The notes under the pieces: model-generated
What the model was told of the DNA's origin: nothing
The model's input: the letters and a program-made list of their open reading frames with translations, nothing else
The model's database searches: none
Translations under genes and position numbers: made by a program
NCBI RefSeq assembly: GCF_001424345.1
Contig: NZ_LMPF01000012.1
Location: 63,662-127,661 of the forward strand
Direction: 5' to 3'
Length of the DNA stretch: 64,000 nt
From: Burkholderia sp. Leaf177
GTDB taxonomy: Bacteria > Pseudomonadota > Gammaproteobacteria > Burkholderiales > Burkholderiaceae
Part shown: piece after piece, positions 19,263 through 27,816 of the stretch
Numbering within the stretch: the first letter of the stretch is position 1
How the letters are laid out: each line of letters opens with the position of its first letter

Positions 19263-20630
19263 TTACGACTGACGCGGAACAGGTTGTGTGACACGATCGC
19301 GTTGATGGTTTTCATCGGTCGCGATTGTGCCAAGCCGGTCGCGTTTCAAGCCCCAGAAGTACGTCACCGCGACACATGGAACCAGAGACGCGATCGAATA
19401 CCCGACGCCTGCCAGCACGTTGCCTGTCACGCTGACCAACGACAGGCTGATCAACGGCAGAAAACCGCCGAAGAGGATATTGCCGAACTGCTGCGCGAGG
19501 CCGAACCCTGTCGTACGGCTTTTCGACGGAAAGCATTCCGATATGAAAGCCGGCAATGGCGCCATGATCATCGCCGTCAATATTGCGAGCACGGTGATAT
19601 AAGCCGTGATGACCAGCCATGCATTCGAAAGCGCGGCCGTGCGGATGCCGGCGAATGCGGGATACGCAACCAGCATCCACAAAACGATCCCGATGAACAT
19701 GACCCGCGCGCGTCCAATGCGATCCGACAACAGGCCGAACGCCGGGTAAAACGGCGCGGCAATCAGGATCGCGGCGCCGAGACACAGGTTGGCGTTCATC
19801 GGCGCGATCTTTAATACGTTCTGCAAAAAATAGAGCATGTAGATCAGAGAGGTGTAGAGCGAAACCGACGTCCCGCCCTGCGCGCCGAACATGGCGATCA
19901 ACAGCAACTTCCACGATGACCTGCTGCCCAGCGTTTCCGCAAGCGGCGCTTTGGAAAGCTGGTCGGTCCGCTGCATCTCCACAAAGACAGGTGTCTCCTT
20001 CATGCCCATCCGGATCCATGTCGCCACGAGCACGATCGGCGCGGAAATCAGGAACGGCACACGCCAGCCCCATTGCGTGAATGCGTGAGCATCGAGGGAA
20101 TACTTGAGCGCCGAAACAACCACGAGCGCCAGCAACAGGCCGATGCCCGCCGTGCCTTGAAGCACGCTGGTGAATGCGCCTTTCTTGTCCGCGGGCGCGT
20201 GTTCCATGACGTAGACAACCGCAGATCCGTACTCGCCGCCGAGCGCGACGCCCTGCAAGACGCGTAGAACCAGCAACGCGATCGGCGCGAACACCCCTAT
20301 TGATGCATAGGTGGGCAAACATCCCATCGCGACTGTGGAGACGCCCATCAATGCGAGCGTGACCACGAAGGTTTTCTTGCGGCCGATCCGGTCGGACATG
20401 GGGCTGAAAATCAGTGTGCCGATGGGCCGCGCAAGGTACGCGATTCCGAACGTGGCGACGCCCATCAATGATGCGACCACTTTGTCCTGCGCGGGCAGAA
20501 ACAGCCCGGTCAGCGTGCTGGTGAGCGCAACGTAGACGAGAAAATCGTAGTATTCCAGCACGGTGCCGAGACTCGACGTGCCGATGATTTTCAGCATGCC
20601 GCGACTGGATGCGGGTTTTATCGATGTCAT
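19263..20630 (-). CDS. MFS transporter, metabolite:proton symporter (MHS) family
   Basis: 455 residues with 12 predicted membrane helices. The start GTVLEYYDFLVY is the classic MHS motif (as in ProP, KgtP, ShiA), followed by the loop motif SDRIGRKKTF and the helix 4-5 motif LRVLQGVALGGEYG. Family members import carboxylic acids or osmolytes with protons. It lies downstream of a CoA transferase and a crotonase-family gene on the same strand (59-base gap), so its substrate is probably the acid degraded by that cluster. Confidence 0.92.
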   Translation of the reverse strand: MTSIKPASSRGMLKIIGTSSLGTVLEYYDFLVYVALTSTLTGLFLPAQDKVVASLMGVATFGIAYLARPIGTLIFSPMSDRIGRKKTFVVTLALMGVSTVAMGCLPTYASIGVFAPIALLVLRVLQGVALGGEYGSAVVYVMEHAPADKKGAFTSVLQGTAGIGLLLALVVVSALKYSLDAHAFTQWGWRVPFLISAPIVLVATWIRMGMKETPVFVEMQRTDQLSKAPLAETLGSRSSWKLLLIAMFGAQGGTSVSLYTSLIYMLYFLQNVLKIAPMNANLCLGAAILIAAPFYPAFGLLSDRIGRARVMFIGIVLWMLVAYPAFAGIRTAALSNAWLVITAYITVLAILTAMIMAPLPAFISECFPSKSRTTGFGLAQQFGNILFGGFLPLISLSLVSVTGNVLAGVGYSIASLVPCVAVTYFWGLKRDRLGTIATDENHQRDRVTQPVPRQS

Positions 20631-20689
20631 GGTTTGTCTCCTGCCTTGTCATGTATTGCCGGTGCGCGATTCGAGCGTTCGATGAAACG

Positions 20690-21505
20690 CTAGACACGCT
20701 CCTGATTCATCGCACGCTGTTCCAGAAACCGCGTAACGGCCGCTTTATGTTCGGGTCCACACAAGAGCATTGCCTGCAGCGACGCAGCCATTTCAAGCGC
20801 GACCGGCAACGACACTTCAGCGGAATCGCGTACGAGGCGCTTTGCCATGCGCGTAGCGATCGGCGGATTGGCAGCGATCCTGCGAGCCATGTCGAGCGCC
20901 GCGTGATCGAGTTCGCCGCTCTTCACCACGCTTGAAACGATCTTCAGTTCAAGCGCCTTATGTGCGTCCAGGAACTCGCTGGTGAGCGTCAATTCCATCG
21001 CCTTCGCCACACCGACAATCCGCGCAAGGAACCACGCTCCGCCAATGCCCGACACCAGCCCGAGACGCAGGAAACTTTCGGCGAAACGCGCGTTTTCATC
21101 GGCGATACGGATGTCGCACATCAGCGTGAGATCGAAGCCCGCGCCGACCGCCGCGCCATTGACGGCTGCGATGGATGGCACATCGAGCCCTTGCATGGCG
21201 CGCGTGATTCGATGCAGGCTAAGTCGCAAACGATCGCGCACTTCTTCGATTGCACCTTCCATCAAGTCATGACCGCTTCTCATGTCCTTGACGTTGCCGC
21301 CCGTGCAGAAATGTTTTCCCGACGAACGCAGCACGAGGCATCGGACACCGGGCATTCTATTAACCGTTTCGAGTGCGTCGGCGAGCGCTTCGGTCATGGC
21401 GACATCGAGCGCGTTGCCGGTCGCCGGCGCATTGAGCGTCAGCGTCAGCACGCCATCGGAAAGCTCGCTTATCACGCGAGGCGAATAGTCACTTGTCATG
21501 CTCAT
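20690..21505 (-). CDS. Enoyl-CoA hydratase/isomerase (crotonase) family protein
   Basis: 271 residues with the crotonase fold: acyl-CoA oxyanion region SSGKHFCTGGN, then NGAAVGAGFDLTLMCDIRIA. The two glutamates of classical hydratases are not evident: the first aligns with Asp (GFDL) and the second region reads AESFLRLGLVSGIGG rather than QPEIxLGxIPGxGG. It therefore may be an isomerase, a hydrolase or a specialised hydratase. It is part of a minus-strand set with a class III CoA transferase upstream and a transporter downstream. Confidence 0.88.
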   Translation of the reverse strand: MSMTSDYSPRVISELSDGVLTLTLNAPATGNALDVAMTEALADALETVNRMPGVRCLVLRSSGKHFCTGGNVKDMRSGHDLMEGAIEEVRDRLRLSLHRITRAMQGLDVPSIAAVNGAAVGAGFDLTLMCDIRIADENARFAESFLRLGLVSGIGGAWFLARIVGVAKAMELTLTSEFLDAHKALELKIVSSVVKSGELDHAALDMARRIAANPPIATRMAKRLVRDSAEVSLPVALEMAASLQAMLLCGPEHKAAVTRFLEQRAMNQERV

Positions 21506-21541
21506 TGCTTGTCTCCGAAGTTTTTCCTGAATATCAGTAAA

Positions 21542-22765
21542 TCAAAATACGGCGGCTTCTCGTTGCGGCACGATATTGCGGATCACGCCTGAATTCACCA
21601 GGGCAGCAATGTCGTCATCGCTTAAACCGTATTGAGCGAGCACATCGACCGAATGCTGGCCTGCGAGCGGCGCGGCGCTGTCCGTGGTGCTTGCGCGATC
21701 GGACGGGCCCAATGCAAAACCCGGCATCCGCACGCGGCCTGCTATGGGATGGTCGACCGTCGAATCGATTCCGCTGTCGCGGTAAGCAGCCGAATTCACC
21801 ACCTCGCTGTAGCTGGAAACCGGCGCGCAGAGAATGTCGCGCGGTGCGAGTCGCGCGAGCCATTCGGCGGTCGTGCCGTTGCGAAACAGGCGGCTCAATG
21901 CGACGTGCAGTGCGTCGCGGTTGCGCACGCGATCATCGTTGGTGGCGAACCTTGCGTCGGCTTCGAGATGGTCCGCCCCGAGCACTTCGCAAAGCGCGGT
22001 CCAGCGTTCAGGGTGATACGCCGCGACCATAAACCATCCATCGGAAGTTTCGAATGCTTCGTTGGGCGAAGCATATGGCGCAGCACTTCCGGACTTCTGC
22101 ATTTCCTTTCCCGATGCAAAAAAAGAAGCAAAGCCGATCTGCTGCAACATGATCGTCGCGTTGAACAAACTGACGTCCAGATGCTGGCCGTCCCGGCCGT
22201 TGCGGACCTCCGTCAGCGCAGCGAGGATTGAGATTGTCGCAAGGTAGCCGGTGACCATATCGGCCACCGGGATCGGGACTTTAACCGGGCCTGAGCCGGG
22301 CTCGCCGAGCGTGCTCATCAGACCGCTTACCGCTTGAATGACACCGTCGACTCCCGGGCTTGAACGGAGTGCGCCGGTCTGACCATAAGCCGAGATGGAA
22401 CAGAATACGAGCGCCGGGTTATCCGCCTTCAGCGTGTCGTAATCGAGACCGAGCGACGTCATCACGCCGGGACGGAAACTCTCCACGACTACATCCGCTC
22501 GAGCCGCCATCCTGCGCACGGCACGACGTCCTGCATCCGTTTTAAGGTCGATGGCAAGGCTTCGTTTGTTGCGGTTCACGCTAAGCGATATCGCGCTTTC
22601 CCCGCCGATCCACGGCGGGCCGATTCGCCGGCCGAGCTCTCCATCCAGTGGTTCTATCTTGATGACATCCGCGCCCAGGTCGGCGAGCGTCATCGTGCAG
22701 ACGGGGCCTGCCACCACGTGCGAAAAATCCAGCACTCGAATGCCGTTAAGACTGTCTCTAATCAT
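21542..22765 (-). CDS. Class III (CaiB/BaiF) CoA transferase
   Basis: 407 residues. The N-terminal IRVLDFSHVVAGPVCTMTLADLGADVIKIE and the NRNKRSLAIDLKT segment are typical of formyl-CoA transferase relatives. The catalytic Asp is visible in PGVDGVIQAVSGLMS. Enzymes of this kind activate carboxylic acids by moving CoA from succinyl-CoA or a similar donor. First gene of the CoA transferase, crotonase-family, MHS transporter set, 144 bases downstream of a LysR gene on the same strand. Confidence 0.93.
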   Translation of the reverse strand: MIRDSLNGIRVLDFSHVVAGPVCTMTLADLGADVIKIEPLDGELGRRIGPPWIGGESAISLSVNRNKRSLAIDLKTDAGRRAVRRMAARADVVVESFRPGVMTSLGLDYDTLKADNPALVFCSISAYGQTGALRSSPGVDGVIQAVSGLMSTLGEPGSGPVKVPIPVADMVTGYLATISILAALTEVRNGRDGQHLDVSLFNATIMLQQIGFASFFASGKEMQKSGSAAPYASPNEAFETSDGWFMVAAYHPERWTALCEVLGADHLEADARFATNDDRVRNRDALHVALSRLFRNGTTAEWLARLAPRDILCAPVSSYSEVVNSAAYRDSGIDSTVDHPIAGRVRMPGFALGPSDRASTTDSAAPLAGQHSVDVLAQYGLSDDDIAALVNSGVIRNIVPQREAAVF

Positions 22766-22909
22766 TTTTTCCGGTTCCTGGTAGCGCCGACAGATGTGTC
22801 GAGCGCTTGACGTGAACGTTTGAAAATAGCTTAGAGACAGCGTGCAACGCCGGCAAACGACATTAACGCCCGTTTGATTTACTTTTTGTTAAGCGGGCGA
22901 ATCAGGCTC

Positions 22910-23800
22910 TTAAGATTGTTTATCGACTATTGCCGACAACCAGTCGCGAAACGCCGCAAGTTCCGCCGATACAGGACGGCTGCGTGGCCAGACAAAATAA
23001 TAAGTATGTTTTCCGCAGTCGAGCATGGGCGCGTTGAGCGCGATCAGCGTCCTGTCGGCAAGCTCCCGCTCTATCAGCGCCCTTTGCGCAATAGCAATAC
23101 CGTGGCCTTCTATGGCCGCCTGATAGGCGAGAAGCGAGGTCTCGTATTTCATGCCACGATAAGCATTCGTTGCCGGCAAACCCGCCGCCTTCAGCCAGAC
23201 CGCCCAGTCGTCCATTCTTGCGAGCGAGTGAAGCAGCGTATCGTTCGCGATGTCATTCAGATGCGGCGGTGGACGCGACGGTGCGAGCACGGGCAGCAAC
23301 TGGTTCGCGATCAGCCTTTGCGTGTGCAAGCCGGAACGGTCGCCGTCGCTGAGTTCGATGCCGGCATCGAACTCATCGTTTTCGAAGTTCAACGGCTCCG
23401 ACGACGTGGTCAATTGAACGTCGATAGCCTGATGCAGCTGATGAAACGAGGCCAGCCGGGGAATCAGCCACCGTACGGCGAAGGTGGCCGGCGACCGGAT
23501 CCGCAATGCACTTCCGCTTTGCGAGCTACGTAAAACGGCGCTCGTGGCTTGGCGCAAGCCGCTGAAGAGCGGCACGAGTTCCGACAAATATCGCGCGCCT
23601 GCCGGCGTCAGGATCAAGCCGCCATGGACACGTTCGAACAATGGCGTCCCGAGGAATTCTTCCAGCGTGCGTACCTGCCGGCTCACGGCGGCAGGCGTCA
23701 CGTTCAGTTCCTCCGCCGCTTTCGATACGCTCAGCAAACGCCCCGCGACTTCGAAAACGCGCGCCGGGTTCAGCGGCGGCAAGGATTCACGGCGAGCCAT
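22910..23800 (-). CDS. LysR-family transcriptional regulator
   Basis: 296 residues: N-terminal winged HTH (LNPARVFEVAGRLLSVSKAAEELNVTPAAVSRQVRTLEEFLG, residues about 9-50) and a C-terminal effector domain of periplasmic-binding-protein type. It belongs to the GcvA-like group by overall pattern. The start at 23800 (MARRESLPPLN) is preferred; an in-frame start 14 codons upstream adds unrelated residues. It probably controls the adjacent acid-catabolism genes on the same strand, which is inference from position. Confidence 0.9.
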   Translation of the reverse strand: MARRESLPPLNPARVFEVAGRLLSVSKAAEELNVTPAAVSRQVRTLEEFLGTPLFERVHGGLILTPAGARYLSELVPLFSGLRQATSAVLRSSQSGSALRIRSPATFAVRWLIPRLASFHQLHQAIDVQLTTSSEPLNFENDEFDAGIELSDGDRSGLHTQRLIANQLLPVLAPSRPPPHLNDIANDTLLHSLARMDDWAVWLKAAGLPATNAYRGMKYETSLLAYQAAIEGHGIAIAQRALIERELADRTLIALNAPMLDCGKHTYYFVWPRSRPVSAELAAFRDWLSAIVDKQS

Positions 23801-24280
23801 AACACCGCTGATGCGAAGACACGAATTCGTGCGATGGCACACGGTTCTCGCGACGTAATAAGTCCGTGGATTCTGCTGGAACGCATGGGCTGGTCATGGC
23901 GTCATTTTGTTGGTGAAGCGATACCCGATCTTGCACCGGCTAATGCATGGAGTCCAGAGGATCATAGGTTCAGGCAAGTCTTTTCGACGATCGAGCTAAA
24001 GGAATGCTTCCAAAGAACAGCGCCCGCTCAAAGCCTTTCCTTGCTAGCAAGATGGCGGCATTGAAGCCTCCAATCCCGTTCCGCTCTTGGCGCGCGCCTT
24101 AGCGTCGCATAAACGGAGCAAGTCCATTTTGGCTCGCGCCTATCGGTCATTTGACCGATACCCTTATCTAAGCCCATCTGCGATTCTCGCTATCAGTTCA
24201 GTGACGCTTCGAAAGCGCAAGGATCGCGGCGATTGCGCCGCTATAGGGTTTTACGACCAAAACATGTCATCGAGGTAAAA
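23801..24280. other. Intergenic region between LysR gene and secreted-protein gene
   Basis: No convincing gene in these 480 bases. The notable element is a 20-base palindrome at 24141-24160; the stretch from there to the downstream start is moderately AT-rich and should contain the promoter of the secreted-protein gene. Confidence 0.6.
24141..24160. promoter_or_regulatory. Palindromic operator candidate, copy 1
   Basis: Perfect inverted repeat with 9-bp arms TATCGGTCA and TGACCGATA separated by TT, followed by CCCT. An almost identical element occurs at 26505-26524. It lies about 120 bases upstream of the ATG at 24281. Both copies flank the HD-like/LuxR regulator gene, making that protein the most likely binder (inference). 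Confidence 0.7.
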
Positions 24281-24895
24281 ATGTCGATTCGTTCCAAGTT
24301 CGCTGTTTCCTTCGTCGCGCTCGCCCTTACCGGCGTATCGTTTGCCCAATCGCCTGCAGGAAAACCTGAGCGTATTCGCGGCGATATTGTGTCGTTCTCC
24401 GGCAATTCATTAACCGTGCATCGTCGAAGCGGCGACACCGTGACGGTCACCATGAGCGACGCGTCACAAGTTAGCGCCGTAAAGACAATCCAGCTCTCCG
24501 ATATAAAACCGGGGTCGTATGTCGGCGCCGCGGCTGCGCCCGGACCGGACGGCAAGCTTACGGCGAAGGAAGTGCTGGTCTTCCCCGACGCCGCGCGCGG
24601 AACTGGCGAAGGCCACTATGCATGGGATCTCGGTGCCAATAGTTCCATGACTAACGCGAACGTGGATACGGTCGTCGAGGGGACGAGCGGACGCGATCTG
24701 AAACTCTCATACAAGGGCGGCAGCAACACGGTCACGGTGCCGGCGAACGCACCGGTGGTGACACTTGCGCCGGCTACCCGTTCCGATTTGATCGCAGGCA
24801 AGAAGGTGTTTGTCGTCGCGGCTCCGGCCAATGGCGGCGCGCACAACGCGCAATTTGTCGTGGTCGAAAAAGACGGAGTAGCGCCGCCGATGTAA
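24281..24895 (+). CDS. Secreted DUF5666-like protein of unknown function
   Basis: 204 residues with a clean signal peptide (MSIRSKFAVSFVALALTGVS, cut after FAQ). The mature part is all-beta in character with two OB-like units: RIRGDIVSFSGNSLTVHRRSG and DLKLSYKGGSNTVTVPANAPV, each followed by a control or cofactor-like strand. This resembles DUF5666 periplasmic proteins. Function unknown. ATG at 24281 is selected by the signal sequence; the upstream frame extension is unsupported. It converges on the HD-like/LuxR gene. Confidence 0.8.
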   Translation: MSIRSKFAVSFVALALTGVSFAQSPAGKPERIRGDIVSFSGNSLTVHRRSGDTVTVTMSDASQVSAVKTIQLSDIKPGSYVGAAAAPGPDGKLTAKEVLVFPDAARGTGEGHYAWDLGANSSMTNANVDTVVEGTSGRDLKLSYKGGSNTVTVPANAPVVTLAPATRSDLIAGKKVFVVAAPANGGAHNAQFVVVEKDGVAPPM

Positions 24896-24952
24896 CTGGA
24901 CCGGGTAGGCGCGGACATCGATGTCGAGGACAGGAATGCTGCTTGGAGTCCG

Positions 24953-26446
24953 CTAAAGCACACCCATCGCCGATGCCTTGAGAGTCGCCGCTGCACGTGA
25001 TGAACATTCGAGCTTGCGAAATACGTTTTCGACATGCGTTCGCACGGTGCTCAGGCTTAGCGTCAATTCACGTGCAGCTTCCTTGTTGCTGGCTCCTCGC
25101 GAAATGACACGCAGCACGTCTATTTCGCGCGCCGTTAGCCGTACGCCTTGCGACGTGCTGCTAACGGGATGTCTGACCGGTCGCCTGAGCAAGGGTGCAT
25201 CGTCGGACAGCAGCGCATTGACGACTTCATCGCTCAGCCGGCCGCGTGCTGCTTCCTCACGCAACTGTCGCGCAGCTTCTTCGGCGGAAAGCGCGGCACG
25301 CCACGGACGGACCGAGCGCAACGCGACAAACGTAACCGATGCCGCCAGCACATTTGCTTCCAGCGTCAGCGACTGATCGCGCACGCCACGGAAATAACCC
25401 GAACCGTCCGGCCTTTCGTACGCATACGACGCGAGTTCGGCCGCGTCGCCGAGCGCGCCGGCCTGCTTGCCCGCGCGAGCAGTCCAGTAAGGCACCAGCC
25501 GTACCTTCTCCCATGCGCTTTCGGACAGACCTCCGCTCGTATTCCAGATCTGGTTCGGTACGGATGCGCGGCCAATACCGTGCATCAATCCCGCGAGATA
25601 GACGCGCGCGTGCGCCGATTTTTCGGGAGTGAGCCGAGCGCAACATTGCGCCGCCGTCATAGCCACTTCGCGCGAAAAGCCTGTCATCCATGGCAGCTTG
25701 AGATCGATGATGTCGGCGATCAGCTCCACGGAGGTTTGCTGTTCCATGCGAGGTGTCGTCAGCCTGGCATCGAGATCCGCACTCGAAAAAAGTTCAAGTT
25801 CCGCCAACCAGCGCGCGGCATTGCGCGTCGCGATTTCGGCGAGCCGTAATGGATATCGTGCGTCCGCGCGTTGCGTAATGAGTTCAACCGTTCGCTCGAT
25901 GCCATAAATCCGGCTGAATGCTTCCAGGTCGCCGGCAAGCGCGACGATAAGCACCGCGAGCGGAACCGTTTCGCGTGCGTGATGAGCGGGCAGCCCCTGC
26001 CCGTCCCAGGTTTCGAAGATACGGCGCAGTGCGGTTTCCGTCTCGTCGCCGAGGCCGAGCATGCGCGCCACCTCGCCGGAAACCTCGCAGTGAATCTGTG
26101 CGAGCGGGGACAGCACCGCGCTTGCTCCACCTAGCGCCTTGAGCGGATCGGCCCAACCTTCGCGGCCTTCGATCATCGCAATCCGGATAGCGATGTCGTC
26201 ACCGAAGACATCGGCAAAACCCGCCGCATTCGCCGTACAACCCGACCAGCGCAGCAGCGAAGTTTCGCGAACGGCATCGCGCGTACTCGGGTCCGCTAAA
26301 GATGCGTCGGCGATGCATGTGGCAAGCCATGCGGTCCGTTGCGAGTGACCGGTAGGCTGTCCCATGCTTAGATCGCCAATAAAGGCGAGTGCTTTCACAG
26401 CATCGAACACGCGCACCGTTGAAAGGCTGACGTTGTCGTCGGTCAT
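24953..26446 (-). CDS. HD-GYP-like tandem protein fused to a LuxR-type HTH (transcriptional regulator)
   Basis: 497 residues. The N-terminal about 400 contain two HD-GYP-like halves. In the first, FETWDGQGLP near residue 145 resembles the RxDGxGYP loop. In the second, LMHGIGRASVP and YERPDGSGYFRG echo HDIGK and HERxDGxGYP. The key HD pair reads HG, so phosphodiesterase activity is probably lost. Residues about 432-490 are a clear LuxR/NarL HTH (LTAREIDVLRVISRGASNKE, then LSTVRTHVENVFRKL). This makes it a DNA-binding sensor that may bind a ligand through the HD-like part. Divergent from a DUF308-like membrane gene, with a palindrome in the shared promoter and another beyond the convergent neighbour. 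Confidence 0.88.
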   Translation of the reverse strand: MTDDNVSLSTVRVFDAVKALAFIGDLSMGQPTGHSQRTAWLATCIADASLADPSTRDAVRETSLLRWSGCTANAAGFADVFGDDIAIRIAMIEGREGWADPLKALGGASAVLSPLAQIHCEVSGEVARMLGLGDETETALRRIFETWDGQGLPAHHARETVPLAVLIVALAGDLEAFSRIYGIERTVELITQRADARYPLRLAEIATRNAARWLAELELFSSADLDARLTTPRMEQQTSVELIADIIDLKLPWMTGFSREVAMTAAQCCARLTPEKSAHARVYLAGLMHGIGRASVPNQIWNTSGGLSESAWEKVRLVPYWTARAGKQAGALGDAAELASYAYERPDGSGYFRGVRDQSLTLEANVLAASVTFVALRSVRPWRAALSAEEAARQLREEAARGRLSDEVVNALLSDDAPLLRRPVRHPVSSTSQGVRLTAREIDVLRVISRGASNKEAARELTLSLSTVRTHVENVFRKLECSSRAAATLKASAMGVL

Positions 26447-26504
26447 TGAAAGATGGTCAGGCGGAAAGAACAGACCGCCAACTATACGCCAAGCTTTCTA
26501 AGCA

Positions 26505-26524
26505 CATCGGTCATTTGACCGATG
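26505..26524. promoter_or_regulatory. Palindromic operator candidate, copy 2
   Basis: Perfect inverted repeat with arms CATCGGTCA and TGACCGATG separated by TT and followed by CCCT. The central 18 bases match the copy at 24141-24160. It lies in the divergent promoter region, 58 bases from the HD-like/LuxR start and 72 bases from the DUF308-like start, so it could control both. Confidence 0.72.
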
Positions 26525-26596
26525 CCCTAAAGACACACCGAATGCCATCATGTTTACGAACACGCGCTTAGCGAACAATATTTCTAAGGAATTTCA

Positions 26597-27187
26597 ATGG
26601 CTACCTATCTTTCGGATACCACTCGCCTTCACGATGAGCAGTGGCTCAAACGCTATTATTTTTCCCGTGCCGCTTTTTCTGCGGTTTGGGTCGCGCTAGC
26701 GTTTGCCATCGGGCAGCATGCTGCAGGCATTGCGGGTGCTTTGCTGATCATTTATCCCGTATGGGATGCGTTGGCTAATTACGTGGACATGTCGCGTAGC
26801 GGCGGGATGCGCGAAAACCTTAGTCAGGCCTTTAACGTTTTCGCTAGCGCGGCAATAGCGGTTGCTGTGGTCATAGTATTGAACGTCAACACAGCGCTTA
26901 TTCTCGACGTCTTCGGTGTCTGGGCCGTTCTGTCAGGCTTGCTCCAGCTCGTGACAGCCGTTCGCCGCTGGAAGCGTTTTGGCGCGCAATGGGCAATGAT
27001 CTTGAGCGGAGCGCAGTCGGCGCTGGCGGGCGGGTTTTTTATTCTACAGGCTCAGGTATCGGCATCCGCACCTTCTGCGATTGGCAAAGTGGCCGGGTAC
27101 GCGGCTGTCGGCGCGATCTATTTTCTCGTCTCTGCGTTATGGCTCTTAGCAAGCCATTTGCGGCGCAAAGCTGTATCGACGCGTTAA
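26597..27187 (+). CDS. DUF308/HdeD-like small membrane protein
   Basis: 196 residues with five to six hydrophobic segments arranged in pairs (AFSAVWVALAFAIGQHAAG, then GALLIIYPVWDALANYV, AIAVAVVIVLNVNTALILDV and others). This repeat pattern and the Trp/Gly-rich turns resemble the DUF308/HdeD acid-resistance membrane family. Function in this organism unknown. An AAGGAATTT sequence 9 bases upstream serves as ribosome binding site. Divergently transcribed from the HD-like/LuxR regulator with an operator candidate between them. Confidence 0.8.
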   Translation: MATYLSDTTRLHDEQWLKRYYFSRAAFSAVWVALAFAIGQHAAGIAGALLIIYPVWDALANYVDMSRSGGMRENLSQAFNVFASAAIAVAVVIVLNVNTALILDVFGVWAVLSGLLQLVTAVRRWKRFGAQWAMILSGAQSALAGGFFILQAQVSASAPSAIGKVAGYAAVGAIYFLVSALWLLASHLRRKAVSTR

Positions 27188-27273
27188 AGCAAAGCGACAA
27201 CGCGCTGTTCTTTTTGCGCACGCATATTTATCGACGAAAGCGCTATCAATTGCGATGCGGCTCGCTTCCAGAC

Positions 27274-27759
27274 TCAACCTGCCGCGACGAAACGCTCCGG
27301 TCCGGCAACTGGCTTCCATCCTGCCAACGGCGTGACGAAGTGAAGATCGAACTCACGCTGCACGAACGCCCAGCGTCCGTCGCGCCGGCTGTAGCTGTCG
27401 CGATACCGCCCGCTGACCTGGATGGGGCCTTGTTCAATGTCGAAGAACAAACAATCCGCGGCGACAGTGCCGGTTGCTTCGTCACCTTTGACTACGACGA
27501 TGGCGTTGGCCATCCAGTGGTGCATGTGCGGCATGCGTTTCCAGTTTCGGCGCGCCGACGCGAGGATGGTGTCACGACCGTCCGAATTGCCGAAATCCCC
27601 TAGCAACAAACGCGAATCATCGTGCCAAAGACTGGCGAGTAACTTCTCGTCCTGATTGTCAAACGCCTCTGCATAACTCGCAATCAAAGCGTCGATCGCA
27701 AGGCGGCTTTCCAATGCGTCAAGACGCGCTTCGAGTGCTTCAATATTGCTTGCTGCCAT
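27274..27759 (-). CDS. SnoaL-like/NTF2-fold protein
   Basis: 161 residues. LIASYAEAFDNQDEKLLASLWHDDSRLLLGD near the start and GRYRDSYSRRDGRWAFVQREFD near the end are typical of SnoaL-like polyketide cyclase/dehydratase folds. A short coiled segment (IEALEARLDALESRL) precedes it. The enzymatic role is not deducible. It is the last gene of a TetR, MFS, SnoaL set on the minus strand (57-base gap to the MFS gene). Confidence 0.85.
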   Translation of the reverse strand: MAASNIEALEARLDALESRLAIDALIASYAEAFDNQDEKLLASLWHDDSRLLLGDFGNSDGRDTILASARRNWKRMPHMHHWMANAIVVVKGDEATGTVAADCLFFDIEQGPIQVSGRYRDSYSRRDGRWAFVQREFDLHFVTPLAGWKPVAGPERFVAAG

Positions 27760-27816
27760 AGAACCTCCTAAGGAAATGAAATTCGTCGCGCGACCGGAAA
27801 ACGACTTCCTGCTTGC

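Noticed and set aside
22860-22900. CGCCCG...CGGGCG inverted repeat as terminator of the LysR gene
   Set aside because: Stem is short with a loop of more than 20 bases and there is no T run on the minus strand.
26989-27603. 204-codon plus-strand frame over the SnoaL-like gene
   Set aside because: Composition and overlap show it is a shadow of the DUF308-like gene end and the SnoaL-like gene.
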